Shown here: positions 1 through 7,859 of the stretch, piece after piece | Layout of the letters: each line of letters begins with the position of its first letter | Position numbering within the stretch: position 1 is the first letter of the stretch | Source: a virus | IMG/VR virus record: IMGVR_UViG_3300027834_000281 | Span: 1-27,079 of that record | Direction: 5' to 3' (one strand) | DNA: 27,079 bases | Translations under genes and position numbers: made by a program | Notes under the pieces: model-generated | The model's database searches: none | What the model saw: only the letters and a program-made list of their open reading frames with translations | What the model was told of the DNA's origin: nothing

Positions 1-1275
1 ATGCTCGCCTGTCAGGATAGCCAGCCTGCCCTCTTTTGCAGCGCGCGCCGCTTGGTGCATCGCTTGTGCGCGGAGGTTCATATAGCGCTCTTTGTTTTTG
101 TTCTGGAAGCATGGATTGCCCCAGTTAATGCGGTGCACAGGCTTGCCCAAGTCTTCCAAGTCCTGGCAAACGTTGATGCCCAAGCCGCCAGAGTCAGGCA
201 CATACAAAACCCCATCGTAGGGCTCACCCTGCTCGGCAACAGCCCCTGCAAACACGTTAGAGCGCACGTTATTGGTCACCACTGGCACGGAAACCACTTC
301 AACGCGCCTGGCGTCAGGGCCGCGATCGCCATAACCGATAACCCTTGCGACGACGATCGTGGATTTATCGCGCAGCCCTTCACCGCTGGCAATATCCGAT
401 AGCACGACCCAACCATAGGGCTCATCTTCCCCAATGATGCGTCCGCGCTTGTACATGGCCGTGGCCACCGGCAGATTCATCATGTGCTTACCGGATTCTT
501 GCGGGAACAGGCCTAGCAGACGCACGCGACGCTCATCATCGTCGTAGCTGTCCCAGAGCTCTTTAAGCGCCTGGTCGCTAACCAGCGGCGATTCCAGCGA
601 GGAGAACACCAGTGGCGTCCAATCCCCGCCATTCAGCTTGCTCAAGTCGTGATGCGTGCGGAAGAAGAAGCCAACGTTGCGGGTCGGCTGCGAGGTCAAC
701 AGCATCCGGTTGTGCTGCTCGGTCAATGCGCCGCGCAACGTAGTCACCACCGCATCAGGCAGCGTTGACGCCTCATCACCAATGATCATTAGCCACTCGC
801 CGTGACGACCGGCCATTTTGTTAGCGGTTTTCTCGTTAGCGGTTTTTGATTCCACGAACCAGGTGTCGGTAAACCCGAGTATGCGCATGGTGCCGTTGGC
901 GAGTATTTCGATATGGTCCGCTATCCAGCCATACGGGCCTTGGCGGATACGCTCGACCGCCATACCAATCTCTTTCCATAGCGTCGCTTTAAGCTGGGCC
1001 ATGTCGTTAGCGGTCAGCAGCGTTATCGATTGCGGGTAGCACAGCAGGTGCCAAAGCACGATCGTCGCCAATGCGGTGGTTTTACCAGTACCGTGGCCAG
1101 ACGCGACGGACACCATCGAGCGCGAAGGCGCCACGCTGTTGTAGAGCGTGATTTGCTGGGGGGTCGGGGGCAACTCCACCACGTCGATAGCAAAACCGCA
1201 CAAATCGCCGGCAAAATCATCGCTGAACTCTTCCCAGCGTGGATCCTCGTGTAACAGGGTGCGCTTTTTAGCCAT
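1..1275 (-). CDS. terL: Phage terminase large subunit (C-terminus cut by window edge)
   Basis: ATPase-nuclease motor that packages DNA into the prohead. The start is the ATG at 1275-1273, with GGGAG about 9 bases upstream, and the frame stays open for 425 codons to base 1. Visible: a Walker A motif SGHGTGKTT near residues 59-67, a Walker B-like stretch LMIIGDEAS, and RNase H-like nuclease Asp candidates in WVVLSDIASGEG and LYVPDSGG. It overlaps the small-subunit stop codon by 8 bases, the usual terS-terL coupling. The reading frame enters from the left edge, so the real C-terminus is not seen. Family assignment is firm; which packaging type (cos or pac) is not shown. Confidence 0.9.
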   Translation of the reverse strand, partial: MAKKRTLLHEDPRWEEFSDDFAGDLCGFAIDVVELPPTPQQITLYNSVAPSRSMVSVASGHGTGKTTALATIVLWHLLCYPQSITLLTANDMAQLKATLWKEIGMAVERIRQGPYGWIADHIEILANGTMRILGFTDTWFVESKTANEKTANKMAGRHGEWLMIIGDEASTLPDAVVTTLRGALTEQHNRMLLTSQPTRNVGFFFRTHHDLSKLNGGDWTPLVFSSLESPLVSDQALKELWDSYDDDERRVRLLGLFPQESGKHMMNLPVATAMYKRGRIIGEDEPYGWVVLSDIASGEGLRDKSTIVVARVIGYGDRGPDARRVEVVSVPVVTNNVRSNVFAGAVAEQGEPYDGVLYVPDSGGLGINVCQDLEDLGKPVHRINWGNPCFQNKNKERYMNLRAQAMHQAARAAKEGRLAILTGEH

Positions 1276-2224
1276 CGTCTATGGCTCCCGTGTCGCCGTC
1301 GATAATCAGGCCTAGGCGATCGGCACGGTTGCGCATGTCGCGCTCTACTTGGGCAGCCTTCTCCAATGCCGCCTCGATACGTTCACGGCGCGCCTCACGA
1401 TCCACCAGGGCAATGCTGGGCTTCTCTTCGACTTCAACCTTGTTCTTCCACTGCTCAGGCTGACGGTTCGTGAGCCAAAAGGTCGCTGCGCTGGTGTCGG
1501 GGTGAACCACCTCCGTGTAGGGAACCACCACAGGCACGCCCTTGTACTGAAATACCTTGGTCGCGCGGTGCGTAAAGCCAGTGGCCCTCTTGTACAGGCT
1601 GCTTGCGACATTGGCATCCGCTACCCCGCGCCCTTCCTCCATCGCAATACCAAACTCAGGATGCGCGCTCATCCAGTTGTAGATGGTCTGCTCGGTCACC
1701 CTAAGCAAGGCGGCAACATCGGCGGGCGTAGCCCCTAACAGGCAGTGCTTATAAGCCAAGTCAGGGAAGGCCGGGTGGTACTTAGTGGAGCCTCCGCTTT
1801 CAAAGATTCCCGTCAGAGGGCTTTCGTCATATTCCTCTAAGGATTGTGTGCGCACGCGTGAAAGGGTCAAAGCGTGAGATACGGCATCCTCCCCTTCGTC
1901 GTCCTCTTCCCAGCTAATAGAATCAGCATCTTCCAGCGGTACGGCTTTATCTTTGAGCTCTTCTGGCAGTTCATCCAGCTCTTCAGCAGGCGGTGGTTTT
2001 GGTTTCTGGTTTCTGGTTTTCGGTTTCTGTGCGGTTTTCGGTTTCTGGTTTCCGGCTTTCGGCTTGGCGCCCTTCGTCCAGCCATCTTTTAGGGCACGCT
2101 TACGCAGACCAGGACCGGATATATCAAGCGACAGCTCTCTAATCAGCCATGCGTACCCTTCCCGCTTATCCGATTCCCACAGCTTGCGAGCGGCCTGCCA
2201 CTGCTTTTCGGTCATATTCGCCAT
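1268..2224 (-). CDS. terS: Phage terminase small subunit-like DNA-binding protein
   Basis: Probable DNA-recognition subunit of the terminase, 318 residues from the ATG at 2224. That ATG lies just after the TGA of the upstream gene (2228-2226), so translation is probably coupled; an ATG at 2215 is the alternative. The N-terminal 55 residues form a small domain ending in GWTKGAK. A lysine/proline-rich linker (QKPKTAQKPKTRNQKPKP) and an acidic stretch follow. The C-terminal half has a helix-turn-helix (TPADVAALLRVTEQTIYNWM) and the KRATGF...VHPDTSAATFWLTNR segment typical of small terminases. A frame extending to 2308 exists but runs into the upstream gene. The linker DNA is a heptamer array (separate entry). 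Confidence 0.82.
   Translation of the reverse strand: MANMTEKQWQAARKLWESDKREGYAWLIRELSLDISGPGLRKRALKDGWTKGAKPKAGNQKPKTAQKPKTRNQKPKPPPAEELDELPEELKDKAVPLEDADSISWEEDDEGEDAVSHALTLSRVRTQSLEEYDESPLTGIFESGGSTKYHPAFPDLAYKHCLLGATPADVAALLRVTEQTIYNWMSAHPEFGIAMEEGRGVADANVASSLYKRATGFTHRATKVFQYKGVPVVVPYTEVVHPDTSAATFWLTNRQPEQWKNKVEVEEKPSIALVDREARRERIEAALEKAAQVERDMRNRADRLGLIIDGDTGAIDDG
2001..2060. repeat. Tandem heptamer array GGTTTYY inside terS
   Basis: Eight near-identical heptamers (GGTTTCT, GGTTTTC, GGTTTCC, GGCTTTC) occur at 2001-2028 and 2033-2060, separated by GTGC. One strand is G/T-rich and the other A/C-rich. The period of 7 is not a multiple of 3, so the encoded peptide repeats only every three units, giving the Gln-Lys-Pro-Lys linker. 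It could be simple slippage or a binding or pac-like site; the sequence alone does not decide. Confidence 0.85.
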
Positions 2225-2225
2225 A

Positions 2226-2900
2226 TCAGCTGTACACCAGATCCAATTCAGGCTGAGCACCGCCAGCAGCGGCGCTGGCTTCACGGTGCAGGCGCTTAAG
2301 GCGAGCATCGGCGGTTCTTGCGGTAGCAGCAGCAGAGCTTACGGCTGATTGGAGGCGTGCACCGCCCTTTACGTCTCCCCAGCGGCGGGGGTTTAGCTCT
2401 TCCACGCGGGCAATGGCCGTTTGCGCCTCATGTATTTGGTCAGACATAAGCGAAACTAGCTGCTCTACCACGGTGACTTGATCTTGAACCTTGCGGGTAA
2501 CCAACATGTCACGCCAGCGGTGACGCTCCCACTCTTCGCGCATTAGGATGATGGTGTCTCTTGCGGCATGGCATCGCAGCTCATCTACTTCCATGCTTTC
2601 GGTGTTGCCCAGCAGGTAGTCAACAGACACGTCATAGAGCAATGCGGCGCGCTTAACGACCCATAGCGGTATCTGACTGGAGTCCTTGCCCCCTTCGATC
2701 TTGGCGAGCTTGGTGGAGTTTGAGTAGCCAATGAGCTGTGCCGCCTTCACCTGCGAATAGCCTTGGATCTCTCTCGCTTCACGTAAGCGCTCCCCTACGC
2801 TGCGGGCCAACAGCACCTGTTCTTGACGCGTTGGTACGCCACGCCCACCGCTTTGTTTGCGCCCTACTACTGCATTTGCCGCCGCTTCGACCTGCTCCAT
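2226..2900 (-). CDS. XRE-family helix-turn-helix protein
   Basis: 224 residues, ATG at 2900 with a GGGGAG motif upstream. Residues about 30-100 form an XRE/Cro-type HTH (GERLREAREIQGYSQVKAAQLIGYSNSTKLAKIE, then YDVSVDYLLG). The C-terminal half is helical, charged and Ala/Arg-rich and likely mediates oligomerisation. It sits between early genes and the terminase genes, a position where lambdoid phages carry late regulators. A role in switching on packaging or late genes is inference. The stop codon abuts the terS start. Confidence 0.72.
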   Translation of the reverse strand: MEQVEAAANAVVGRKQSGGRGVPTRQEQVLLARSVGERLREAREIQGYSQVKAAQLIGYSNSTKLAKIEGGKDSSQIPLWVVKRAALLYDVSVDYLLGNTESMEVDELRCHAARDTIILMREEWERHRWRDMLVTRKVQDQVTVVEQLVSLMSDQIHEAQTAIARVEELNPRRWGDVKGGARLQSAVSSAAATARTADARLKRLHREASAAAGGAQPELDLVYS

Positions 2901-2913
2901 GCCCTTGCTCCCC

Positions 2914-3117
2914 TCAGACCGATTCGTTGTTGCTGTGCTGCTCTGCCACGCTGCGAGCCTTGCTGGCCTTACGCCACATGCCTAGCCGATCATCACCGAC
3001 ATAAGCTGCAAACCACGTTTCACCGCTTAACCCAAACTTAGTAACTCTGTATTTGCCCGATCGTAGGCAGTAATCGTTTATCTGCTGCCACTCAAGCGCC
3101 TTGGGGTGCTCAATCAC
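2914..3117 (-). CDS. Small hypothetical phage protein (67 aa)
   Basis: Starts at GTG 3117-3115, which overlaps the upstream TGA as GTGA and has GGAG five bases before it; an in-frame GTG at 3123 is less well placed. The product contains WQQINDYCLRSGKYRVTKF and ETWFAAYVGDD, which read like a small beta-rich domain. I do not recognise the family. Its position in a tightly overlapping operon makes it very likely a real gene. Confidence 0.65.
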   Translation of the reverse strand: MIEHPKALEWQQINDYCLRSGKYRVTKFGLSGETWFAAYVGDDRLGMWRKASKARSVAEQHSNNESV

Positions 3118-3419
3118 GTCCACTCCGTTAGCGGTCGACGCTCAATTGGCATCCAGTCAAGCCCAGGGCGTAGCAACTGGCCTTGGAAGTTTTCGTAGTA
3201 GTGGCTCACGTTCATGGCAAAGGGCTGATCTGGGCACATGCGGTTGCAGCAGCCCAAGCGCGGCATGTAGGCGATATGCCCGCAGGTATGGCACTTAGTG
3301 ACTACGGAAGGCTCAAGCATGAACTCTTGGTTAGCTTCGGCCTGCCATATGCGGCGCTGCTCTTCGCTAACCGGCTCCACGTCCTCAAACATGGCGCTTA
3401 GGGTTTTGGATAGGTTCAC
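3114..3419 (-). CDS. Small Cys-rich (zinc-ribbon-like) protein
   Basis: 101 residues, GTG start at 3419 forming a GTGA overlap with the resolvase stop and preceded by a GGGGG tract. Cysteines are arranged as CHTC near residues 43-46 and CCNRMC near 57-62, consistent with a single zinc site. There is no recognisable catalytic motif. It is flanked by the RuvC-like gene and a small orphan, so it may be a nucleic-acid-binding accessory; that is inference. Confidence 0.65.
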   Translation of the reverse strand: MNLSKTLSAMFEDVEPVSEEQRRIWQAEANQEFMLEPSVVTKCHTCGHIAYMPRLGCCNRMCPDQPFAMNVSHYYENFQGQLLRPGLDWMPIERRPLTEWT

Positions 3420-3892
3420 TCAGCCCCCTTGCTCATGAGCTGACGTCCGTACTCAGCGATGCACACCGCATCGGCCAGCCCATCCTGAGGTGTTCGGCAC
3501 TTGCCTGGCTTGAGGTTCACGCCTGGGTAGGCGCGACTAACGAAGGCGATAGCATCGCTCTTGTCTTTCTTGGTACCGCGCAGCACTTTGGCCTTCCAGT
3601 CCTGAGGGCGCACCAGCCTTATCGAGTAGCCAGCAACCTCAAGCCCTCCGATAAGGCGACCCCAGTTAATGCCTTGGGTGGCGCCCGACTGGGCCGACTG
3701 CCCTGGTCTGATGCCGAGACGCTCGACGATTACAGACTCCACTTCGTCAGGCGGCGCCAAAGCGCTCAAGATTGAATGCATATCTACCTCTTTGCCTATG
3801 TGCGGCAAAGGCTCAGCCCACGCTCCACTTTCAGTATCGATGCACGAAATACCGCCTTTAAGCCCTGGGTCGATACCTACAATCATGGTCAT
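3416..3892 (-). CDS. RuvC-like Holliday junction resolvase / RNase H-fold nuclease
   Basis: 158 residues. N-terminal VGIDPGLKGG carries the first catalytic Asp of the RuvC/RNase H fold, SVIVERLGI supplies the second-strand Glu, and the C-terminal TPQDGLADAVCIAEYG has the paired acidic residues. This is the pattern of phage RuvC-like resolvases, which resolve branched replication or recombination DNA before packaging. The ATG at 3892 overlaps the upstream stop as ATGA; a second ATG at 3886 has better spacing from GGGA. It fits the recombination set (NinB, RecT, exonuclease) elsewhere in the window. Confidence 0.82.
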   Translation of the reverse strand: MTMIVGIDPGLKGGISCIDTESGAWAEPLPHIGKEVDMHSILSALAPPDEVESVIVERLGIRPGQSAQSGATQGINWGRLIGGLEVAGYSIRLVRPQDWKAKVLRGTKKDKSDAIAFVSRAYPGVNLKPGKCRTPQDGLADAVCIAEYGRQLMSKGAE

Positions 3893-4008
3893 TCCCGGTA
3901 CTCCAGCGGTTCGCCGTTCTCATCCAAGTCTTTGGTCAGGTAGAAGCCCAGCCCGATCAGGAAGACTAATCCCGCTATCAGCGTGCCGATTAGCACCCAG
4001 ATGCTCAT
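3889..4008 (-). CDS. 39-residue single-pass membrane protein
   Basis: ATG at 4008-4006 is preceded by a near-perfect ribosome site, AAAGGAGGCGGC. The gene overlaps both neighbours by 4 bases (ATGA at each junction). The product begins MSIWVLIGTLIAGLVFLIGL, one clear transmembrane helix, followed by a short charged tail (FYLTKDLDENGEPLEYRE). No function can be assigned. The ribosome site and double overlap make it a convincing gene despite its size. Confidence 0.8.
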   Translation of the reverse strand: MSIWVLIGTLIAGLVFLIGLGFYLTKDLDENGEPLEYRE

Positions 4009-4346
4009 GCCGCCTCCTTTGCCGCTATAAACGCCAGCGCGTGGCTAAGCTGCTCATAAACCTCTGCATCGTTAGCAAACACAGCCAGCCCTTGCCGAAT
4101 CGTTTGCTTAAGCCACTCGATCTGCCACCACTGCCACTCTGCGTGCTTATGGACCATGCCGTGGGCATAGGGGCTAAGCGGCATAACGAACGAATCCGGC
4201 GCCTTCATACCCCAGCCTGATAGCCCCCAGTTAAGTCCGATAACGTGATGCGCCTGGCACCCCTCTTCGCCAGACATGCAGCAAGGCAAGCTTCGCACCC
4301 ACTTCAGGTAGCGCTCACAGCGCCACGCTTTGCTCTTCTCAATCAC
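4005..4346 (-). CDS. DUF968/Ref-like putative HNH-type nuclease
   Basis: 113 residues, GTG start at 4346 forming a GTGA overlap with ninB; AAGGAGG lies 7 bases upstream. The order CCMSGEEGC, QAHHVIG, KAPDSFVMPLSPYAHGMVH resembles the phage DUF968/Ref group, which has a zinc-binding HNH-like core and sits beside ninB in lambdoid phages. A role as a RecA- or recombination-associated nuclease is inferred from that family and the neighbours. The final Cys/His ligands look reduced (SPYAHG where Cys is common), so activity is uncertain. Confidence 0.68.
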   Translation of the reverse strand: MIEKSKAWRCERYLKWVRSLPCCMSGEEGCQAHHVIGLNWGLSGWGMKAPDSFVMPLSPYAHGMVHKHAEWQWWQIEWLKQTIRQGLAVFANDAEVYEQLSHALAFIAAKEAA

Positions 4347-4801
4347 TTGCGGGCCTCCTTGTACTGGTCATAGAGCGCTAACGCGGGCTCACTCCACTGG
4401 ACGCCCTGCTCAGTACCGAAGGCATACATGCACTCGATCAGGTCGCAAAAGACGCGCTTGCTCATACGGCTAGTGCTAAGACCCACCATCACGATGCCGC
4501 CATCCATGCCCGGTACCATGCGGTGACGCTTCAGGGCTGCCGTTGAAAAGTCCTTCCACTCGGTAGGGGTAAGCTTGTAGCCGTACCAGGTCACTTGCTC
4601 AGACAGGTCGTTAAGCATCGGCCAAAGCTTCTTGTTTTGGTCGCTAGTGCGGTTTTCTTCGACGCGGGTAAGAATGAGCCGGACAGGGCCAGCCCTAAGC
4701 CCACGAACGGCCATTTCGGTCGCTTGGCCAATCACCGGCATTAGCTCCCTTTGCGAACTGATCAAATACTCAACCTGGGTGGCGGAACGTTTCTGTGTCA
4801 T
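4343..4801 (-). CDS. ninB: NinB / Orf-family recombination mediator
   Basis: 152 residues, ATG at 4801 overlapping the upstream TGA. The core WYGYKLTPTEWKDFSTAALK, VPGMDGGIVMVGLSTSRM and the C-terminal EQGVQWSEPALALYDQY match lambda NinB (Orf). That protein binds single-stranded DNA and SSB and replaces RecFOR during Red recombination. Length is close to the lambda protein. It is followed by the DUF968/Ref-like gene, as in many lambdoid phages. Confidence 0.9.
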   Translation of the reverse strand: MTQKRSATQVEYLISSQRELMPVIGQATEMAVRGLRAGPVRLILTRVEENRTSDQNKKLWPMLNDLSEQVTWYGYKLTPTEWKDFSTAALKRHRMVPGMDGGIVMVGLSTSRMSKRVFCDLIECMYAFGTEQGVQWSEPALALYDQYKEARK

Positions 4802-5343
4802 GCCTCACCCTTAGGGCCTTGCCTATCTTCCATACAGGCCTTGGCGTGCTCTTTGGCGGCATAAACGTGACCAATGCAGGGGCGCATCGGCTCTCCGGAC
4901 ACGTCATCAATGCCGCGGGCATGGCACAAGAAGTTTTCGGCGTTCTCCAAAACTAGATCCGTATCCTGCTGGGTATCGAAACACTGGTTAGCCACCGTGC
5001 CCGCGCGATAAGCGCACCCCATGCATACGCGCTCACGGGCATGCTTAGGCACACGATCGGCCTGCTTTAGGCCCACCAGTGCCCCCTTCAGGCTGGGGTA
5101 GTTCAGTTTTTCGGCAGAGTACGGATGCAGGTCGGTTTCTTGGATCAAGGTGTCTATGGCGTGCTGCTTACCGTTATCGATTACCTGTTCACTTAACTCG
5201 GTTAAATCAGCGAACAGCTCAAGTAACGCCTCTGCCCCTTCCTTCACGGCATAGCGCAACAGAATCTCTACGCGGTCTTCACGGCGATCGGCAAAGGCGA
5301 CCTGGTGTAGTGCATCACGCGCTTCGGCTGAAATAGGCGTCAT
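4798..5343 (-). CDS. Hypothetical Cys-rich phage protein
   Basis: 181 residues, ATGA overlaps at both ends. The N-terminal half is helical and acidic. The C-terminal half has a spaced cysteine set: CMGCAYRAGT, NQC, FLCHARG, RPCIGH and a final KACM, suggesting a structural metal site. I do not recognise a named family. It lies between the P-like loader gene and ninB, so a replication or recombination accessory role is likely only from position. Confidence 0.65.
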   Translation of the reverse strand: MTPISAEARDALHQVAFADRREDRVEILLRYAVKEGAEALLELFADLTELSEQVIDNGKQHAIDTLIQETDLHPYSAEKLNYPSLKGALVGLKQADRVPKHARERVCMGCAYRAGTVANQCFDTQQDTDLVLENAENFLCHARGIDDVSGEPMRPCIGHVYAAKEHAKACMEDRQGPKGEA

Positions 5344-6179
5344 GACACAGCACTCCCGCGTAGCAATCCTCGCATCATGGCCATGCCTTGATCGGCAGTC
5401 ATCGACCCGCCAAAATCGGCATAAGCCTTGGCTTGCGCTTCTTCGAGACTTGCGCGCTCTGCCAATGACGCCGGAGTGAGACGGTCATCGCTTTCGATAG
5501 CTGCCAGTGGCCGCAAGGTTTCTCCACGCGCCGCCCGCTCTACGACACATTCCCGGTTACTGCTGGCGTAGTAGTGCTCAAACGTCTTGCGGTGCCGTTC
5601 AAGCTGGGCATAGGAGGCGCTACGCATCGCCGTCATATCGACATGAAGCGCGGCAGCCGCAACGCCTGGATGAGCGTATGGCTTGCCAGAGAACGCCCGC
5701 TCCTGAACGTTCTTCCATGCTGCCTCTAGGCTCGGCAGGCGTAGGGGCTCCGGGCGCAAACGGCAAACCTTGGCAAATAGCACGGGGCTGTCAGGCGGGA
5801 ATGCCGTATTGCCTTGGGACACAGCCTCTTCAGCCCGCTCGTTTAGCGTCATGAGCCCGCACTGAATATGCACGGTGGACAGGTGGCCAAGAGCACCAAG
5901 CCAGTCGCCACTCGAATCGAAACATGCCCACTCGCCCTCGACCTGCTGCCCCCAGCCGTTCTCGGCACAGCGGCGACGCCAGTGAGAGCCGTAAAGCTTG
6001 CTAAGCGCGTTGAACAGCCAGTCGACAGTGCGTTCAGTCACTGGCGGCATATTCACCGTCGAATACGTTTCCTGGTGGCTCCCCTTCGGCGCTGCCGCCC
6101 TGCTGCTGAGCTCTTCGGCGAGCTTCTTCGGCACTGAGGTTTGCGTATCGCTGGCGAGTAGATCCTTGGCGGCTTGCAT
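5340..6179 (-). CDS. Lambda P-like replication protein (helicase loader)
   Basis: 279 residues. The start chosen is ATG 6179, with AGGAG six bases upstream; the frame is open to 6239 and an ATG at 6050 would nearly remove the overlap with the O-like gene. After a disordered leader comes TERTVDWLFNALSKLYGSHW and AFPPDSPVLFAKVC, matching the layout of lambda P-type proteins (VNGLF..., LPSPGQFVAWC...). Lambda P binds O and host DnaB at the origin, and Hsp70/J-protein/GrpE then free the helicase. Its place directly after the O-like gene supports the call. With this start it overlaps that gene by 146 bases in another frame. Confidence 0.75.
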   Translation of the reverse strand: MQAAKDLLASDTQTSVPKKLAEELSSRAAAPKGSHQETYSTVNMPPVTERTVDWLFNALSKLYGSHWRRRCAENGWGQQVEGEWACFDSSGDWLGALGHLSTVHIQCGLMTLNERAEEAVSQGNTAFPPDSPVLFAKVCRLRPEPLRLPSLEAAWKNVQERAFSGKPYAHPGVAAAALHVDMTAMRSASYAQLERHRKTFEHYYASSNRECVVERAARGETLRPLAAIESDDRLTPASLAERASLEEAQAKAYADFGGSMTADQGMAMMRGLLRGSAVS

Positions 6180-7002
6180 TGCGTGCTCCTGAAGGGGCTT
6201 GTGCGGCATTGGTATTGGCGTTGCGGCGGTTTTCGGCAACCCACTTCGCTAGGCGATCAGCCCAGCCTCCATGGCTTTTACGTTGATTGCTTTCAGAGAA
6301 ATGGCCGGTGTAGTCCGCCAGCTCTTCTAGCGTGGGCTGGGTGTCGGCAGGCAGTCCGCGTCGATAGCAAGCCGCGGACAGTTGTTCAGGGTCAGGTTGC
6401 CAGTCGAGCGTCATCGCGAACTGACCAGCGGGTACAGCTTGTTCTTGGCCTTGGGTTATCGGTTGGCCGTCGTCTCCCAAGGCAGCGGAATCGCCATAAA
6501 GATTTGTCGGAGCTTCGCGCGCACCCGCGAGGGAGGGGGTCTGATCATTGGTACTATGATTCGTCGGATAATTTTCCGACCCTGGTACGGATTTTTTTCC
6601 GACCTGGGTCGGATTATTTTCCGAGGTCGGATTTTTTTCCGACCCTTGGCTAGAGCCCGCGTCATTAGGGGTCGGATTATTTTCCGACCCTTCCAGGCGG
6701 TTCCAAGAAATAGCTTTTGCTGTCAGGCGGATGTAGGTTTTATTGTCGCGACTGGTCATAACGATCAAGCCAGCTTTCGCCAACTGCTTCATCACCCGAT
6801 AGGCCGTGTCAGGCTTATCAGTCAGCAGCGGCATCTCTTTAACGATTTTGGTTTTGCTGATATTGAACCAGGTGTGATCGCCAATCTGCCTTGCATCCGC
6901 CCATGTAGGCACTTGGTGGAGAAACGAAAACAGCATTGCTTGCTGCGCGTTCAGCCCCCACTCCAGCGCCTTTGATTGGTTTATGGTTAACGTGTACTGC
7001 AT
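6034..7002 (-). CDS. Lambda O-like origin-binding initiator with internal iterons
   Basis: 322 residues. ATG 7002-7000 shares its A with the TGA of the antirepressor gene, and GAGGGG lies 9 bases upstream; a TTG just before it is less likely. Residues about 1-100 look like a winged-helix DNA-binding domain (FNISKTKIVKEMPLLTDKPDTAYRVMKQLAKAGLI). Residues about 105-146 are low complexity (GSENNPT, GSEKNPT repeats) because the DNA encodes the iterons. Residues about 196-262 (LDWQPDPEQLSAACYRRGLP, then WADRLAKWVAENRR) resemble the DnaT-type single-strand DNA-binding domain. Known O-type proteins bind iterons in their own gene and recruit P and DnaB. Confidence 0.82.
   Translation of the reverse strand: MQYTLTINQSKALEWGLNAQQAMLFSFLHQVPTWADARQIGDHTWFNISKTKIVKEMPLLTDKPDTAYRVMKQLAKAGLIVMTSRDNKTYIRLTAKAISWNRLEGSENNPTPNDAGSSQGSEKNPTSENNPTQVGKKSVPGSENYPTNHSTNDQTPSLAGAREAPTNLYGDSAALGDDGQPITQGQEQAVPAGQFAMTLDWQPDPEQLSAACYRRGLPADTQPTLEELADYTGHFSESNQRKSHGGWADRLAKWVAENRRNANTNAAQAPSGARNASRQGSTRQRYANLSAEEARRRAQQQGGSAEGEPPGNVFDGEYAASD
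6563..6688. repeat. Putative replication origin: five 18-bp iterons
   Basis: Five copies of GTCGGATWWTTTTCCGAC start at 6563, 6586, 6608, 6626 and 6671 (intervals 23, 22, 18 and 45). Copies at 6626 and 6671 are perfect dyads at the ends (GTCGGA/TCCGAC); the copy at 6586 begins TACGGA and that at 6608 ends CCGAG. They lie inside the O-like gene, as lambda ori does. The copy at 6586 is in a different codon phase from the rest, so it is the DNA that is conserved, not the peptide. AT tracts are built into the repeats. Confidence 0.85.
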
Positions 7003-7832
7003 CAAGCAACACCCCTCATACCGATCATGGCCAAGAGCTCAACAAAGTGGTCTCGGTACCAGTGGGGCTGCGTTTCTCGGGGGGACTGTGGCGATGTCAG
7101 GTTCTTGCCGAAGGGTTCGCCAGTGTCAGTAATGCACCAGAACTGCTTAGGGCCACTGCGACTGCGCCGAGTGCGCTGCTCAAGAATGCCGATAGCGTTT
7201 AACTGCTTGTTGAAAGCCGCCGCGGTTAAAGGAACGCCGTACTCGCTAAGTAAATCTGTAGCAGAGGCCGTGGGCAGGGAGCCCTGGCCCGCTTCCGGCC
7301 CATCTTCGACATAACCGGGCAGCCAAGCGGTGTTCAGCCCATGGGCGCTACCGATCTTCTCCAGCAGCACGACACGGCTGGACGGTGCTGGATTGTTGAG
7401 CGTGCAAAAGCACTCCAGCAGAGCTAGCTCACCGGTTAAACGGCCTTGGTTATGATCGTGGTTATATTTTGTGGCTGGTTCTGTAGCAGGAAGCTGATAC
7501 CCGCCCGTTTTGCGTATCGAAGGCAGAACAACATGGGTTACCCACCGCTTGAAGCGTTTGGCTTCAGGCTTACGACTACGCAGCACGGCTGAGTACAGTC
7601 CGGACTCATTGATTACGATGGCGTCTTGGTTTCCACCAGGGGTCTGCACAATCGACAGACCCTTTTCATCATCGTCAAGGTGGCGGGTCATGGCCGAAGG
7701 CTCGCTGTACTCAAGCGCAGTCGCTACGTCTGACGCCACAAACCATGCTTCACCTTCGCGATCGATTACCCTCACCTGGAGAGCTTCGAACTGAAAAGGT
7801 AACAACTGGACGTTTGCTTTTTCTTCACTCAT
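7002..7832 (-). CDS. BRO-N domain phage antirepressor-like protein
   Basis: 276 residues from ATG 7832 (MSEEKANVQ), with GGAA about 8 bases upstream. The frame extends to 7937 but that segment would cross a strong hairpin and has no ribosome site. Residues about 12-115 form a BRO-N domain (VRVIDREGEAWFVASDVATA, then VINESGLYSAVLRSRKPEAK, then WVTHVVLPSIRKTGGY). The C-terminal part (TDLLSEYGVPLTAAAFNKQL...) looks like a second phage antirepressor/KilA-type module. Such proteins bind and disable repressors. Since the CI-like protein here has no peptidase domain, this could be the induction switch; that is inference. Confidence 0.8.
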   Translation of the reverse strand: MSEEKANVQLLPFQFEALQVRVIDREGEAWFVASDVATALEYSEPSAMTRHLDDDEKGLSIVQTPGGNQDAIVINESGLYSAVLRSRKPEAKRFKRWVTHVVLPSIRKTGGYQLPATEPATKYNHDHNQGRLTGELALLECFCTLNNPAPSSRVVLLEKIGSAHGLNTAWLPGYVEDGPEAGQGSLPTASATDLLSEYGVPLTAAAFNKQLNAIGILEQRTRRSRSGPKQFWCITDTGEPFGKNLTSPQSPRETQPHWYRDHFVELLAMIGMRGVA

Positions 7833-7859
7833 AATGGTTTCCATAGTTTGAAGTGCGAT

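Noticed and set aside
7272-7279. KOPS-like GGGCAGGG (and its complement type at 10683-10690)
   Set aside because: Eight-base motifs occur by chance at this length; two opposite copies give no support for a targeted role of the RdgC-FtsK-gamma protein.
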